Shown here: piece after piece, positions 36,051 to 45,083 of the stretch | How positions within the stretch are numbered: the stretch's first letter is position 1 | Layout: each line of letters begins with the position of its first letter | From: Ensifer oleiphilus | Lineage (GTDB): Bacteria; Pseudomonadota; Alphaproteobacteria; Rhizobiales; Rhizobiaceae | DNA: 64,000 nucleotides | Assembly (NCBI RefSeq): GCF_013371465.1 | Contig: NZ_JABWDU010000003.1 | Location: 62,001-126,000 of the forward strand | Reading direction: 5' to 3' | Notes under the pieces: model-generated | Told to the model about the DNA's origin: nothing | Seen by the model: only the letters and a program-made list of their open reading frames with translations | Databases searched by the model: none | Position numbers and translations under genes: made by a program

Positions 36051-36076
36051 GAGAGCGCGGGATACCCCGCGCTCTC
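36051..36076 (+). other. Stem-loop after the binding-protein gene
   Basis: A perfect 11-bp stem GAGAGCGCGGG / CCCGCGCTCTC with the loop ATAC, starting 11 bases after the stop codon. The following ATTCAAAAA is not a U-run. It is therefore likely an mRNA-stabilising or partial termination element that raises binding-protein expression over the ATPase and permease, as in other ABC sugar operons. Confidence 0.65.
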
Positions 36077-36199
36077 ATTCAAAAACAGTCCCGCGGCAGA
36101 TGCGCTGATCCTGTAGACTGGCGCCTGCGGAGGAAAATGGCTGGTTGACCCACCAGCTGCGAGGACTTTTCCGCGAAAGCCGGAATTGACGGGGAGGCA

Positions 36200-37747
36200 A
36201 TGACCATGACGCTCAGTCCGACAACGATGGCCGCCGTGCGCGCCAGCGGCGCCGTACCCAATGCCGAATACCTTCTCAACGTCGAAGGCATTCGCAAGGA
36301 ATTTCCCGGTGTCGTCGCGCTCGACGACGTGTCGTTCCGGCTTAAGCGCGGCACGGTCCATGCGCTGATGGGCGAGAACGGCGCCGGCAAATCGACACTG
36401 ATGAAGATCCTTGCCGGCATCTACACGCCCGACAAGGGCGAGGTCCGGCTGAAGGGTGTCGACATCAGGCTGAAATCGCCGCTCGACGCACTCGAAAACG
36501 GCATTGCCATGATCCATCAGGAACTGAACCTGATGCCGTTCATGACGGTCGCCGAGAACATCTGGATCCGGCGCGAGCCGAAAAACCGTTTCGGGTTCGT
36601 CGATCATGGCGAAATGCGGCGCATCACCGCCCGGCTGTTCGACCGCCTGAACATCAAGCTCGATCCCGAAATAGAAGTCCGCCACCTCTCGGTTGCCAAC
36701 AGACAGATGGTCGAGATCGCCAAGGCAGTCTCCTACGAATCCGACGTCTTGATCATGGACGAACCGACCTCGGCCCTGACGGAGCGCGAAGTTGCCCACC
36801 TGTTCGAGATTATCCGTGATCTCCGCTCACAGGGCATCGGCATCGTCTACATCACCCACAAGATGAATGAGCTGTTCGAGATCGCCGACGAGTTCTCGGT
36901 GTTCCGCGACGGCAAATACATCGGCACACATGCCTCGAGCGACGTCACCCGCGACGACATCATCCGCATGATGGTCGGCCGCGAAATCACTCAGATGTTC
37001 CCGAAAGAGGACGTACCGATCGGCGACGTCGTGCTTTCGGTCAAGAACCTGACGCTCGACGGCGTGTTCCGCGACGTTTCCTTCGACGTGCGCGCCGGTG
37101 AGATCCTCGGGATCGCCGGGCTTGTCGGCTCCGGCCGCTCGAATGTCGCCGAGACGCTGTTTGGCGTGACGCCTGCAAGCTCGGGCACGATCGCCATCGA
37201 AGGCAAGACAGTTTCGATCGACAGCCCCAACACAGCCATCCGCAACCGCATGGCGTTCCTGACGGAAGACCGCAAGGACACCGGCTGCCTGCTGATCCTT
37301 GATGTACTCGAAAACATGCAGATCGCAGTGCTGCAGGACCGCTTCGTCAAGGGCGGCTTCGTGGCGGAGAAGGACATCACCGCGGCTTGCGAAGAGATGA
37401 GCCGCAAGCTTCGGGTCAAGACGCCCAATCTGCAGGAGCGGATCGAGAACCTCTCGGGCGGCAACCAGCAGAAGGTGCTGATCGGTCGCTGGCTGCTGAC
37501 CAACCCACGCATCCTGATCCTCGACGAGCCGACGCGAGGGATCGATGTCGGCGCCAAGGCGGAAATCCACCGCCTCGTCACCGAACTCGCCCGCAACGGT
37601 GTCGCCGTCATCATGATTTCTTCAGAAATGCCGGAGGTGCTGGGCATGAGCGATCGCATCATGGTCATGCATGAAGGGCGCGTTACCGGCATCCTCGACC
37701 GTGCCGAGGCAACCCAGATCAAGGTCATGGAACTCGCCGCCAGCTAA
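36200..37747 (+). CDS. Sugar ABC importer double ATPase (RbsA/MglA type)
   Basis: A 515-residue protein with two fused ABC modules, as in RbsA, MglA and XylG. The first has Walker [10 protein letters not shown] (about residues 61-69), signature [15 protein letters not shown] and Walker [12 protein letters not shown]. The second has the degenerate Walker [13 protein letters not shown] usual for this family, signature [15 protein letters not shown] and Walker [13 protein letters not shown]. It powers uptake of the substrate captured by the MocB-like protein, at the inner membrane. The start at 36200 has a GGGGAGGCA site; the 160-base gap from the binding protein holds the hairpin. It is followed 35 bases later by the permease gene. 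Confidence 0.93.
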   Translation: MTMTLSPTTMAAVRASGAVPNAEYLLNVEGIRKEFPGVVALDDVSFRLKRGTVHALMGENGAGKSTLMKILAGIYTPDKGEVRLKGVDIRLKSPLDALENGIAMIHQELNLMPFMTVAENIWIRREPKNRFGFVDHGEMRRITARLFDRLNIKLDPEIEVRHLSVANRQMVEIAKAVSYESDVLIMDEPTSALTEREVAHLFEIIRDLRSQGIGIVYITHKMNELFEIADEFSVFRDGKYIGTHASSDVTRDDIIRMMVGREITQMFPKEDVPIGDVVLSVKNLTLDGVFRDVSFDVRAGEILGIAGLVGSGRSNVAETLFGVTPASSGTIAIEGKTVSIDSPNTAIRNRMAFLTEDRKDTGCLLILDVLENMQIAVLQDRFVKGGFVAEKDITAACEEMSRKLRVKTPNLQERIENLSGGNQQKVLIGRWLLTNPRILILDEPTRGIDVGAKAEIHRLVTELARNGVAVIMISSEMPEVLGMSDRIMVMHEGRVTGILDRAEATQIKVMELAAS

Positions 37748-37782
37748 GCGCGAACCGAACGGACCACAGGGAGGAACAAACA

Positions 37783-38808
37783 ATGGAAACCAATGTCGCC
37801 GCACAAGGCACCGGCTCGGCCCTTCCGGCTGCCAAGCGCCGGATGCCGCCCGAATTCAGCATCTTCCTGGTGCTGATCGGCATCGCGCTCGTCTACGAAA
37901 TCCTCGGCTGGATTTTCGTCGGGCAGAGCTTCCTCCTAAACCCGCAGCGCCTGACGATCATGATCCTGCAGGTTGCCGTGATCGGCATCATCGCCGTCGG
38001 TGTGACCCAAGTGATCATCACAGGCGGCATCGACCTTTCCTCCGGTTCCGTCGTCGGCATGACCGCGATGTTCTCGGCAAGTGTGGCGCAGGCCTCCACC
38101 TGGCCGCGGGCGCTCTATCCGTCGCTCACCGACCTTCCCGCCATCGTGCCGATCGGTCTTGGCATCGGTGTTGGTCTCATTGCCGGCCTCATCAACGGCC
38201 AGTTGATCGCCCGAACCAAGATCCCGCCCTTCATCGCCACGCTCGGCATGATGGTTTCGGCGCGGGGCATTTCCAAGTGGTACACCAAAGGTCAGCCGGT
38301 CTCGGGCTTAACCGAGCAGTTCAATTTCATCGGCACCGGCATCTGGCCCGTTGTCGTGTTCCTGGTCGTCGCCATCATCTTCCATATTGCGCTGCGCTAC
38401 ACCCGCTACGGCAAGTTCACCTATGCGATCGGCGCAAACGTTCAGGCTGCGCGCGTCTCGGGCATCAATGTTGAGGCGCATCTGATCAAGGTCTACGCCA
38501 TTGCCGGCATGCTCGCGGGCCTTGCAGGCGTCGTCACCGCCGCCCGCGCTCAGACGGCGCAGGCCGGCATGGGCGTGATGTATGAACTCGACGCGATCGC
38601 GGCGACCGTCATCGGCGGCACATCGCTGACCGGCGGCGTCGGCCGCATCACCGGCACCGTCATCGGTACGATCATCCTCGGGGTCATGACCTCAGGCTTC
38701 ACCTTCCTTCGGGTCGACGCCTACTACCAGGAAATCGTCAAGGGTCTGATCATCGTCGCTGCCGTCGTCATCGACGTCTACAGACAGAAGAACCGCAAGA
38801 AAGCCTGA
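37783..38808 (+). CDS. Sugar ABC importer permease (RbsC type)
   Basis: A 341-residue inner-membrane permease of the BPD_transp_2 family with 8-10 membrane segments. Family blocks include GGIDLSSGSVVGMTAM, GLINGQLIARTKIPPFIATL, RYGKFTYAIGANVQAARVSG and ATVIGGTSLTGGVGRITGT. It forms the translocation pore, probably as a homodimer, for the moc-like importer. A GGGAGGAAC ribosome-binding site precedes the ATG. It is the last gene of the plus-strand arm and ends just before a strong terminator. Confidence 0.93.
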   Translation: METNVAAQGTGSALPAAKRRMPPEFSIFLVLIGIALVYEILGWIFVGQSFLLNPQRLTIMILQVAVIGIIAVGVTQVIITGGIDLSSGSVVGMTAMFSASVAQASTWPRALYPSLTDLPAIVPIGLGIGVGLIAGLINGQLIARTKIPPFIATLGMMVSARGISKWYTKGQPVSGLTEQFNFIGTGIWPVVVFLVVAIIFHIALRYTRYGKFTYAIGANVQAARVSGINVEAHLIKVYAIAGMLAGLAGVVTAARAQTAQAGMGVMYELDAIAATVIGGTSLTGGVGRITGTVIGTIILGVMTSGFTFLRVDAYYQEIVKGLIIVAAVVIDVYRQKNRKKA

Positions 38809-38847
38809 TCCTCCAAAGAAGCCCCCCTCCTCCCAGTGAGCCACCTG

Positions 38848-38879
38848 GCCGGGATGATGAAAATCATCCCGGCTTTTTT
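38848..38879 (+). terminator. Rho-independent terminator of the moc-like ABC operon
   Basis: An 11-bp stem GCCGGGATGAT / ATCATCCCGGC with the loop GAAA is followed by six T residues (TTTTTT), 39 bases after the permease stop. It is the clearest intrinsic terminator in the window. Confidence 0.93.
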
Positions 38880-39471
38880 ACCGGCGATGGCGCTCTGGCT
38901 GGCAGCCAGCCAACAGCAAACCGAGCTATTGGAGCCTGATAGGAACTGGACGCTGATTCCGATTGCTATACACTCGCATCGTCATAAACCGCGCGTGTTG
39001 ACCGCAGTAGCGCTCTCGGTCCCGTTTGAGGCGGGCTCACGGCGCCGCGAGATCGTGGCCAGCCGAGTGGTGTTGTTCGGCGCTGGCACAGCCGCCCGCG
39101 GGCGCGCGCCAATCGCGCTTTAGCGAGTGAGGGACTGTGCGGGCGGCCATAGATGTTTTCGACCAGCAACGGTTCGTGCAGGAAACAACCTTCCCGACAC
39201 CCCTGATTTCCCGGCTCTCAATGAGGTTGGCATTCTCTACGCCTTATTCCAGCAAGTCACTGAGACTGACGCAACCGATGAAACGTCTGTCCAGCACCAG
39301 GCCGCTGCGACACGTACGGATACTCTGCAACTCAATCAATCGACCGATCTTTGGTGAAGACGCGAACCTGAACGGCATGCTGCTCCACGTCGACGACGTC
39401 CACAATCAACTTCTCGGGAACAACACCAATCGATCGGTCGCCGAAGAGGCGAAAGGGAGCGCCAGCGATTT
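38880..39471. other. Non-coding or decayed stretch after the moc-like operon
   Basis: About 590 bases without an intact gene. Short open frames on both strands have no family resemblance. The only sign of former coding is a CBS-like peptide on the minus strand at 39244-39330, listed separately. Confidence 0.5.
39244..39330 (-). pseudogene. Possible CBS-domain gene remnant
   Basis: On the minus strand these bases read RTCRSGLVLDRRFIGCVSLS followed by DLLE and a stop at 39244. The end resembles the last strand and helix of a CBS domain (VxDxxFIGxVSxSDLL). No start and no longer frame are attached, so if real it is a decayed fragment, in keeping with CBS proteins elsewhere in this stress island. 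Weak evidence. Confidence 0.25.
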
Positions 39472-40113
39472 TCACTTCTGGAACGCGCCGAGCAAACGAA
39501 CAACGTCGTTGTCGCTCACTTGAGCAAACTCGTCGTAGTAGTAGCCGACCGCGCCCATTGCCGGCGGCATATAGAGGCAAACAACCTCGTCAACCTCGGC
39601 TTGCAGGTTCGAAATCGCCTGTGGTGAAGCGACCGGCACAGCAACGACGATCTTCAATGGCTGACGTTGTCTGATGCCGTGCACAGCCGCCCGCATGCTG
39701 GAACCGGTTGCAATCCCATCATCGACGACGATAACGATACGTCCTGCAATCGAGAGGGGAACGCACCCGAAGAAATAGCGCCGACGGCGACGATCGATCT
39801 CGACGAGCTCCCGCTGGCAAAGCGTTTCGAATGCAGCCTCGGAAATGCCAGCCAGTCCGGCGACTGCCTCGTCCCGCACGACAATCGGCCTGGCCCCGTC
39901 GACGACGGCGCCCATTGCCACTTCCGGCTGCCAGGGGACGCCGATCTTGCGCACCAAAAGCACCTCAAGCGGCGCATCGAGAGCGTTTGCGACTTCCGCA
40001 CCGACAGGAACACCGCCACGTGCAAGAGCGAGCACGACCACGTTCAGTTCGCGGTAGTGTTCAAGCGCTATCGCCAGCTGTCTGCCTGCCTCCGACCGGT
40101 TGGAGAATCGCAT
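39472..40113 (-). CDS. Phosphoribosyltransferase-domain protein
   Basis: A 213-residue protein of the type I phosphoribosyltransferase fold. The PRPP loop is IVIVVDDGIATGSSM (about residues 119-133), preceded by ARGGVPVGAEVANAL and VRKIGVPWQPEVAMGAV. Such proteins are common beside Hsp20, universal stress and CBS genes in rhizobial stress islands, and their substrate is unknown. The frame can be extended to 40185, but the ATG at 40113 (GGATGGGA-like site) gives the family N-terminus. It is the last of four minus-strand stress genes. Confidence 0.8.
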   Translation of the reverse strand: MRFSNRSEAGRQLAIALEHYRELNVVVLALARGGVPVGAEVANALDAPLEVLLVRKIGVPWQPEVAMGAVVDGARPIVVRDEAVAGLAGISEAAFETLCQRELVEIDRRRRRYFFGCVPLSIAGRIVIVVDDGIATGSSMRAAVHGIRQRQPLKIVVAVPVASPQAISNLQAEVDEVVCLYMPPAMGAVGYYYDEFAQVSDNDVVRLLGAFQK

Positions 40114-40390
40114 TATAGGTCCCATCCTATTGTTCTGCGCGGCGCCTAGTACACACCGGAAGCCCGTCAAACCGTTATCGCGCATCCAGGTCGACGCATT
40201 TGCCGAAATGCCAGCCGCTTTATGCTCTATTCGGGTCCGTCATTTCGGCCGCGGCAGATCCCACGCGCCTCCGGCCCAAAGCCTGTCGCGCAAGAGTGTT
40301 GAGTGTGCAGCGAAATTGCATTGACAGTATGTGCAAAAACAAAATGTTAAAGCGCTCATAGCGGCCCCCTGGAGATCGCGGCGCGACACT

Positions 40391-41374
40391 TTACGGGACA
40401 AGAACGGCTGCACCGTTCAACCGGCCGCAGCGCAGATCGTCCAGCGCCTGGTTCGCCTCTTTTAGGGGGTAGATCACTGTATGCGTCTCGACGCCGGCCT
40501 CCCTTGCGAGCGGGAAGAACTCCCACGCATCCGCGCGCGTCAGGTTTGCAACGGATACGATCTCGCGCTCCTGCCACAGCATCGAGTAGGGCATCGAAGG
40601 AATGTCGCTCATGTGGATGCCGCCACACACCACGCGCCCGCCCTTTCGCACCGCCTGCAATGCTGTCGGAACCAGTTCGCCCACCGGTGCGAAGATTATG
40701 GCTGCGTCCAGCAAGTCGGCTGGCGCCTGGTTCGACCCTCCTGCCCATGCCGCACCGAGACTGATTGAAAAGCGCTGAGCTCGAAGGTCATCCGGCCGAG
40801 TGAATGCGTAAACCTCACGCCCCTGCCAGACACAGATCTGTGCGATGATGTGGGCGGCTGCGCCGAAGCCATAGAGGCCGATACGTTTTCCGGTTCCGGC
40901 CTTTTTCAAGGCCCGCCACCCAATAAGGCCGGCACAAAGCAACGGCGCCATCGCCACGGGATCGGCTGCCTGATCGAGGTCGAAGGCAAAACGTTCGTCG
41001 GCGATAACATGAGTGGCAAACCCACCATCGCGCGTGAAACCCGTAAAAAGCGGTGCATCGCAGAGGTTTTCAGAGCCTGAACGACAATAGCAGCAACTGC
41101 CGCAGGTGTAGCCGAGCCAAGGAACCCCGACACGGCACCCAAGCCGAGACGGTGCCACACCAGGACCAACCGCCTCAACGATCCCCACAATCTCGTGGCC
41201 GGGCACCAGCGGAAGTTTGGGACGATCCAGTTCGCCGTCAATCACGTGCAAGTCGGTGCGGCATACCGCACAGGCCTCGACGCGCAAGCGGATCTCGCAC
41301 GGGCCAGGTTGTGGATCGGCAAGTTCCTTCAAGACCAATGGCGTTCCGGGTCTTTCAAGCACCATCGCCTTCAT
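40391..41374 (-). CDS. Zinc-dependent alcohol dehydrogenase
   Basis: A 327-residue medium-chain dehydrogenase. Catalytic zinc ligands are in CAVCRTDLH (Cys about residue 36) and PGHEIVG (His/Glu). The structural zinc site is in CGSCCYCRSGSENLC (about residues 94-108), and the Rossmann motif is GLYGFGAAAHIIAQI. It oxidises an alcohol or reduces an aldehyde with NAD(P); similar adh genes accompany low-oxygen stress genes in alphaproteobacteria. The ATG at 41374 has a GAGG site; the frame from 41476 adds a hydrophobic, non-family stretch. It lies 102 bases after the DUF5335 gene. Confidence 0.88.
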   Translation of the reverse strand: MKAMVLERPGTPLVLKELADPQPGPCEIRLRVEACAVCRTDLHVIDGELDRPKLPLVPGHEIVGIVEAVGPGVAPSRLGCRVGVPWLGYTCGSCCYCRSGSENLCDAPLFTGFTRDGGFATHVIADERFAFDLDQAADPVAMAPLLCAGLIGWRALKKAGTGKRIGLYGFGAAAHIIAQICVWQGREVYAFTRPDDLRAQRFSISLGAAWAGGSNQAPADLLDAAIIFAPVGELVPTALQAVRKGGRVVCGGIHMSDIPSMPYSMLWQEREIVSVANLTRADAWEFFPLAREAGVETHTVIYPLKEANQALDDLRCGRLNGAAVLVP

Positions 41375-41476
41375 CGAATACCTCAACGGGCACAACAAAC
41401 ACTTATGGAAGACCAACGCCACGCACACGGGGACTGCGACTGTGGCTGGCGTGTGAACCGCTGTTCTTCTAACCAA

Positions 41477-41818
41477 TTATTCTCCTGGCGGCGGCAGACG
41501 GACCGGGCTCACCAATGTGACGATCTGTCGGTTCTGATCGGCATCCACAATCTCCAAAGCGCTGAGCCCGTCGGCACTCTCGAGAACAGCAATGCTTGTC
41601 GGCTTGTGAATGAGATGATCAAGACCTTCCATGGCGATCTCAAGCAGATCATCCTTGTGGTCAAAGGTTATGCCAAGCAGCGGGACTGATTTTGCCTGGA
41701 TCTGGTCACCGAGGTGAATCCCCGTCACTTCGACGTCGGCGCGCTTGCCTTGGAGGGCTTTCGCCATCCGTTCGAAGAAGGAATGCCATTCCGACCTGGC
41801 CAATACACGACTAGTCAT
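41477..41818 (-). CDS. DUF5335-type small protein
   Basis: A 113-residue protein with the look of the DUF5335 family: SEWHSFFERMAKALQGKRAD, EVTGIHLGDQIQAKSVPLLG, ITFDHKDDLLEIAMEGLDHL and a final LVSPVRLPP. The function is unknown; relatives cluster with stress and low-oxygen genes. It is soluble with no signal peptide, and lies between the CBS-BON and alcohol dehydrogenase genes on the same strand. Confidence 0.7.
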   Translation of the reverse strand: MTSRVLARSEWHSFFERMAKALQGKRADVEVTGIHLGDQIQAKSVPLLGITFDHKDDLLEIAMEGLDHLIHKPTSIAVLESADGLSALEIVDADQNRQIVTLVSPVRLPPPGE

Positions 41819-42014
41819 GGTTCATGCTCCTCTTGCTGATCTGTTTGATGACGGTCCCCATTTCGACGGACCGCCCATTTCTTGCCGAACTTCGCGTATC
41901 GACGTTTCACCGCCGCCCAGTCGCTCCGGCACCTCGCTTCTTCGTGGCGCCGATCGAAACGGAGAAGCAAAAGCGCGACTGAAACTCTCTCGGTATCGCA
42001 AGCACCCGCATCGC

Positions 42015-42707
42015 TCACGGCTTCGGCTTGGGCGACGCACGCTCTGTTTCATGGGCAATCCGAAGCTCATTTCTAACGCATCCGACGCCATCGACGGCTT
42101 CAGCTGCCACGCGTGCAGCCAAGCGCTTCACCCCACTTTCGATCGTGCCGCACAAACTAACGACACCGCGATCGACCCTCACCTCGATGAGGTTTCGATC
42201 GAGTCCCAGATCAGATGCAAGACGCGCCTGCACAGCGCACTTGATCGCCTCGTCACCGCTGGCGGATCTTTCGGGTTCAGCTGCAGTTATCAGTTCGAGA
42301 ATGTCACGACGGCTGACGATACCGACGATCCGGCCATCAGCAACGACGGGAACGCGCTTTATGGCTCTCTTTGCCATCAGCTCAGCGATCTGGCCTACTG
42401 GCGTATCGGTCCCAACAGTCAGGGAACCTTGTGTCATCACGTCGCCTACGCGCCAGCCATAACCTTTGATGTATGCCTCGGCGACTTGCGTTGACAAACT
42501 TGTTTCCTTTTTTCCAAGTGCTGCCGATCCCAACTCGGCGCGTCTCAGCAAGTCCCCCTCCGACAGCATACCCACCAGCACCCCTTCATCGTCACATACC
42601 GGCAACCCACTGATATGGTTGTCGAGCATCAGTCGTGCGGCATGTCTTACACTGTGGTCGGGGCTGATCGTTATGACCGTTCTGGTCATGATGTCCGCGG
42701 CGCGCAT
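42015..42707 (-). CDS. Tandem CBS domain plus BON domain protein
   Basis: A 230-residue protein with two CBS domains (about residues 1-60 and 85-145; MRAADIMTRTVITISPDHSV and VGDVMTQGSLTVGTD ... VPVVADGRIVGIVSRRDIL) and a C-terminal BON domain (about 155-215; VQARLASDLGLDRNLIEVRV, DRGVVSLCGTIES). CBS pairs bind adenosine nucleotides and sense energy state; BON domains often bind membranes or phospholipids. It is likely a stress or energy sensor. It is divergent from the phasin gene across a 248-base region carrying a perfect FNR/FixK box. Confidence 0.9.
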   Translation of the reverse strand: MRAADIMTRTVITISPDHSVRHAARLMLDNHISGLPVCDDEGVLVGMLSEGDLLRRAELGSAALGKKETSLSTQVAEAYIKGYGWRVGDVMTQGSLTVGTDTPVGQIAELMAKRAIKRVPVVADGRIVGIVSRRDILELITAAEPERSASGDEAIKCAVQARLASDLGLDRNLIEVRVDRGVVSLCGTIESGVKRLAARVAAEAVDGVGCVRNELRIAHETERASPKPKP

Positions 42708-42822
42708 CTGGGCCTCCTCGGCTTTGAATGACGAGTACTATATCCCAGGAGCGGTACTTCAGATTGATGCCCGTCAAATATTGGACACGTGGATTCTTAA
42801 TCGCGCTCCGAGTGATGACGCA

Positions 42823-42836
42823 TTGATCGGCATCAA
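42823..42836. promoter_or_regulatory. FNR/FixK-type box between CBS-BON and phasin genes
   Basis: TTGATCGGCATCAA is a perfect match to the FNR/FixK consensus TTGAT-N4-ATCAA. It lies 116 bases from the CBS-BON start and 119 bases from the phasin start, so it could serve either or both divergent operons under low oxygen. Binding itself is inferred. Confidence 0.75.
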
Positions 42837-42955
42837 AGATGCGGACGCCGGACCTCTATAGGATGGTTGCAGTCTGCCGGTATCGCTCAAGCGGCACCGA
42901 TGCAGCAAAGGCGTGCACGTCAACTCGATCAACTTCGGCAAGAAGGAGCTAGAAC

Positions 42956-43354
42956 ATGCAAGCAGCAGCCATTCCCCAAACGAGGCCGTCCTTCTGGCCG
43001 GACGCGTCGTCCGAATTTCCTTTGAACGACATTGCAAGTGCGCAATTGCCAGTCGCACGCGCTCAAATAGCGGCGATCGAGGCGACCCTGCGTTATCAGA
43101 TTGAGGGGTTGAAGTTTCTTGGGAAACGCCTCGATAGCCATTTGCGCCTCCTCGAAAACAGCCAACAGCCCGATCACATCAACGACCTGTTCGATGTTTG
43201 GTGCAGCTTTTGCCAAAACGCCTTTATTGATTATGCCCAAGAGGGTGCCCGGATGGCCGAAATTGGCGCGTCACTCGCTAAGAAAACCGCAAATCGTCTT
43301 CAGCAAGACGAGAAGAACTTGGTCGAAAATTTGGCCGTACAGTCAGTAATATAG
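42956..43354 (+). CDS. Phasin-family protein
   Basis: A 132-residue, largely alpha-helical protein of the phasin_2 type, with helical segments VARAQIAAIEATLRYQIEGL and INDLFDVWCSFCQNAFIDYA (about residues 32-51 and 75-94). Phasins coat polyhydroxyalkanoate granules, and stress-island members may act as chaperone-like proteins. A GAAGGAGC site precedes the ATG. The cytochrome gene follows 12 bases after the stop, so they form an operon, probably controlled by the FNR-type box upstream. Confidence 0.72.
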   Translation: MQAAAIPQTRPSFWPDASSEFPLNDIASAQLPVARAQIAAIEATLRYQIEGLKFLGKRLDSHLRLLENSQQPDHINDLFDVWCSFCQNAFIDYAQEGARMAEIGASLAKKTANRLQQDEKNLVENLAVQSVI

Positions 43355-43366
43355 CGAGGCAAGACC

Positions 43367-43717
43367 GTGCCATTCATCAGGGCGGAAAGTCTCAAGAACG
43401 CGGTCGTCATTGCCATCTTCCTGCTGTCCTTCAAGGAGGGTGCGGCGGCCGACCTCACCCGCGGCCACAGCATTGCCGTTCGATGGTGCAGCGAATGCCA
43501 TATGGTTGCACCCGGGCAAGGCCACGGCTCCGATGCCGTTCCAACATTCGCGGAGATCAAGGCTTCAGATCGCCTTGACGAAGCCCAGTTGACGGCCTTC
43601 TTGTCGGCCCCCGAGCATTCGCGCATGCCCAATCTCTCGCTGACGCGCGCCGAAATTGCCGACCTCGTCGCCTATATCAAGGCGCAGCGTAAGGTTGGTC
43701 GGAACTCAGGCGACTAG
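43367..43717 (+). CDS. Small monohaem c-type cytochrome
   Basis: A 116-residue exported cytochrome c. The N-terminal hydrophobic stretch NAVVIAIFLLSFKEGAAA is a probable signal peptide cleaved near AAADL. The haem motif is CSECH (about residues 41-45). The likely sixth ligand is the Met in HSRMPNLSLT (about residues 84-93), followed by EIADLVAYI typical of class I cytochromes. It would carry electrons in the periplasm. Co-transcription with the phasin gene (12-base gap) and the FNR-type box upstream suggest expression at low oxygen. Confidence 0.88.
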   Translation: MPFIRAESLKNAVVIAIFLLSFKEGAAADLTRGHSIAVRWCSECHMVAPGQGHGSDAVPTFAEIKASDRLDEAQLTAFLSAPEHSRMPNLSLTRAEIADLVAYIKAQRKVGRNSGD

Positions 43718-43979
43718 AGGCATCAAAGGCAAAGCGACGGGTCTATCGGCATTCAGCGCCGAACCGGCGCGTCACTTTCGGCCGTTATAGACAGGTAACA
43801 GATCGACGATAACTTCGAAAAAGAGCCCAAGCGCGGATCAGCCGATAGTTGATATCGTCACGGCCATTGCCGTGCACCCATTTGAGCCCGCGCTACGCCA
43901 GTCACGTCTGACGGGCCGCCGCCTTGACGTCACCCAACTGGTCACCCGGTCTTTCGCCTGGAAAATGGAGGTCGTTGTT

Positions 43980-43993
43980 TTGACCACGGTCAA
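43980..43993. promoter_or_regulatory. FNR/FixK-type box upstream of a universal stress gene
   Basis: TTGACCACGGTCAA fits TTGA-N6-TCAA exactly and lies about 46 bases before the ATG at 44040. This spacing suits an activator site near -41 with a short leader. The rest of the 43718-44039 interval shows no gene. The site's position also argues against the longer reading frame that starts at 43872. Confidence 0.6.
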
Positions 43994-44039
43994 TGCCATC
44001 CCGCTGGACACGGGCAGACTTGGAAATGGGAGCATGGCT

Positions 44040-44561
44040 ATGATCAGGCACATACTTGTCGCAACCGACGGCTCAGACAAGGCGCAAGAAGCTGTAGCCC
44101 TTGCCGCAAACTTCGCCAGGGCAATCGGGGCGAGTGTTACGATCCTCCACGTCATCCTGCACGGAGTGAGGGCAGACGAGATGAACCGGCTGGCTCGATC
44201 CGAGCATTTGGTACGAAGCGTGTCGGGCGTTGTATTGCCTGGCCAGGAGCAACGCTTCATCTCGATGCATGATTTGTTTCAAAGTGCGCAGGTCGACATC
44301 GGCGAGACGGTAGCGGTGCTTGGAGAACGCATCGCAGAAGATGCAGCGGAAGAAGTCCGGGCTATCGGCGTCAAGGACGTGAGCCCGAGGGTCGAACCGG
44401 GCGACTATGCCGAGACCGTTCTGGCGGTGGGCCAGGAGATTGGTGCAGACTTAATCTTTGTTGGCAGTCGTGGCCTCGGACGATTGTCGGGTATGGTGCT
44501 CGGCAGTGTTTCGCAAAAGATCGTCCAGCGGGCCCTTTGCTCCGTCATGGTGGTGCGATGA
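44040..44561 (+). CDS. Universal stress protein (single UspA domain)
   Basis: A 173-residue UspA-fold protein beginning MIRHILVATDGSDKAQEAVA, with the C-terminal ATP-binding pattern GADLIFVGSRGLGRLSGMVL followed by GSVSQKIV (G-x2-G-x9-G-S/T). A central insertion of about 30 residues (RSEHLVRSVSGVVLPGQEQR) makes it slightly longer than a standard UspA. It probably helps survival under stress or low oxygen. The ATG at 44040 has a GGGAG site eight bases upstream; an ATG at 44034 and a longer frame from 43872 are less likely. Confidence 0.88.
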   Translation: MIRHILVATDGSDKAQEAVALAANFARAIGASVTILHVILHGVRADEMNRLARSEHLVRSVSGVVLPGQEQRFISMHDLFQSAQVDIGETVAVLGERIAEDAAEEVRAIGVKDVSPRVEPGDYAETVLAVGQEIGADLIFVGSRGLGRLSGMVLGSVSQKIVQRALCSVMVVR

Positions 44562-45083
44562 CTCAGACAGCGTGGAATCCGCAGAACACTAGTGACCCGT
44601 CTGAGCGCCTCGCTCGTACAATTGCTGTGCTTTAAGTCGGATCATGTTCATATGGCCTGCTGTTGGAACCTCATCTTCACTCCCGCCCAACGTTCGCCCG
44701 CAATGTGAAGCTTAAATGGCGCCGATCCGCCGCGGGTGGTGATCCAATATGCGAAGTGGCGCATGTGACGACCTATGTACGCCATCACCTTGAGAGAGTT
44801 GCGCTGGTTCTCTCCGCCAAGCGCCATTTTGCAGATGAACGGCGCACGGGTCTCACGTCCGCTATGCACGGCCAGGGTGAGGTGAACAAGCCGGGCTCAT
44901 GTCGCGCAGGTCAATAAAACAGCACCCACCTCGGGCAAGACATTGGCGGTCACAGCAACTCACCGGGTTGAAGCTTTTACCTACTGGTGCAGGGCCATAG
45001 CCGCTGCCGGTGGGCGTAGCGACTTTCGGACAGGCCGGTTGTCAATACGATTTTCACCGAACACAGGTGGTAAACTGCTTTGG
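44562..45083. other. Non-coding stretch between universal stress gene and autotransporter gene
   Basis: About 520 bases with no credible gene; the short frames have no recognisable domain or ribosome-binding site. The two neighbouring genes converge here, so terminators are expected, but no clear stem with a U-run was found. Confidence 0.5.

Noticed and set aside
35053-36078. A 341-codon minus-strand open frame opposite the binding-protein gene
   Set aside because: Antisense shadow of a strongly supported periplasmic binding protein; no domain recognised.
36827-37728. Two long minus-strand open frames opposite the sugar ABC ATPase
   Set aside because: Antisense shadows of a protein with both sets of ABC motifs.
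38836-39523. Several plus-strand open frames after the moc-like terminator
   Set aside because: Overlapping frames without ribosome-binding sites or domains; one runs into the antisense of the phosphoribosyltransferase gene.
43850-43862. TTGATATCGTCA considered as a further FNR box
   Set aside because: The spacing is one base short and the second half-site is incomplete.
43872-44039. N-terminal extension of the universal stress protein
   Set aside because: It would place an exact FNR-type box inside coding sequence and adds 56 residues before a canonical Usp start.
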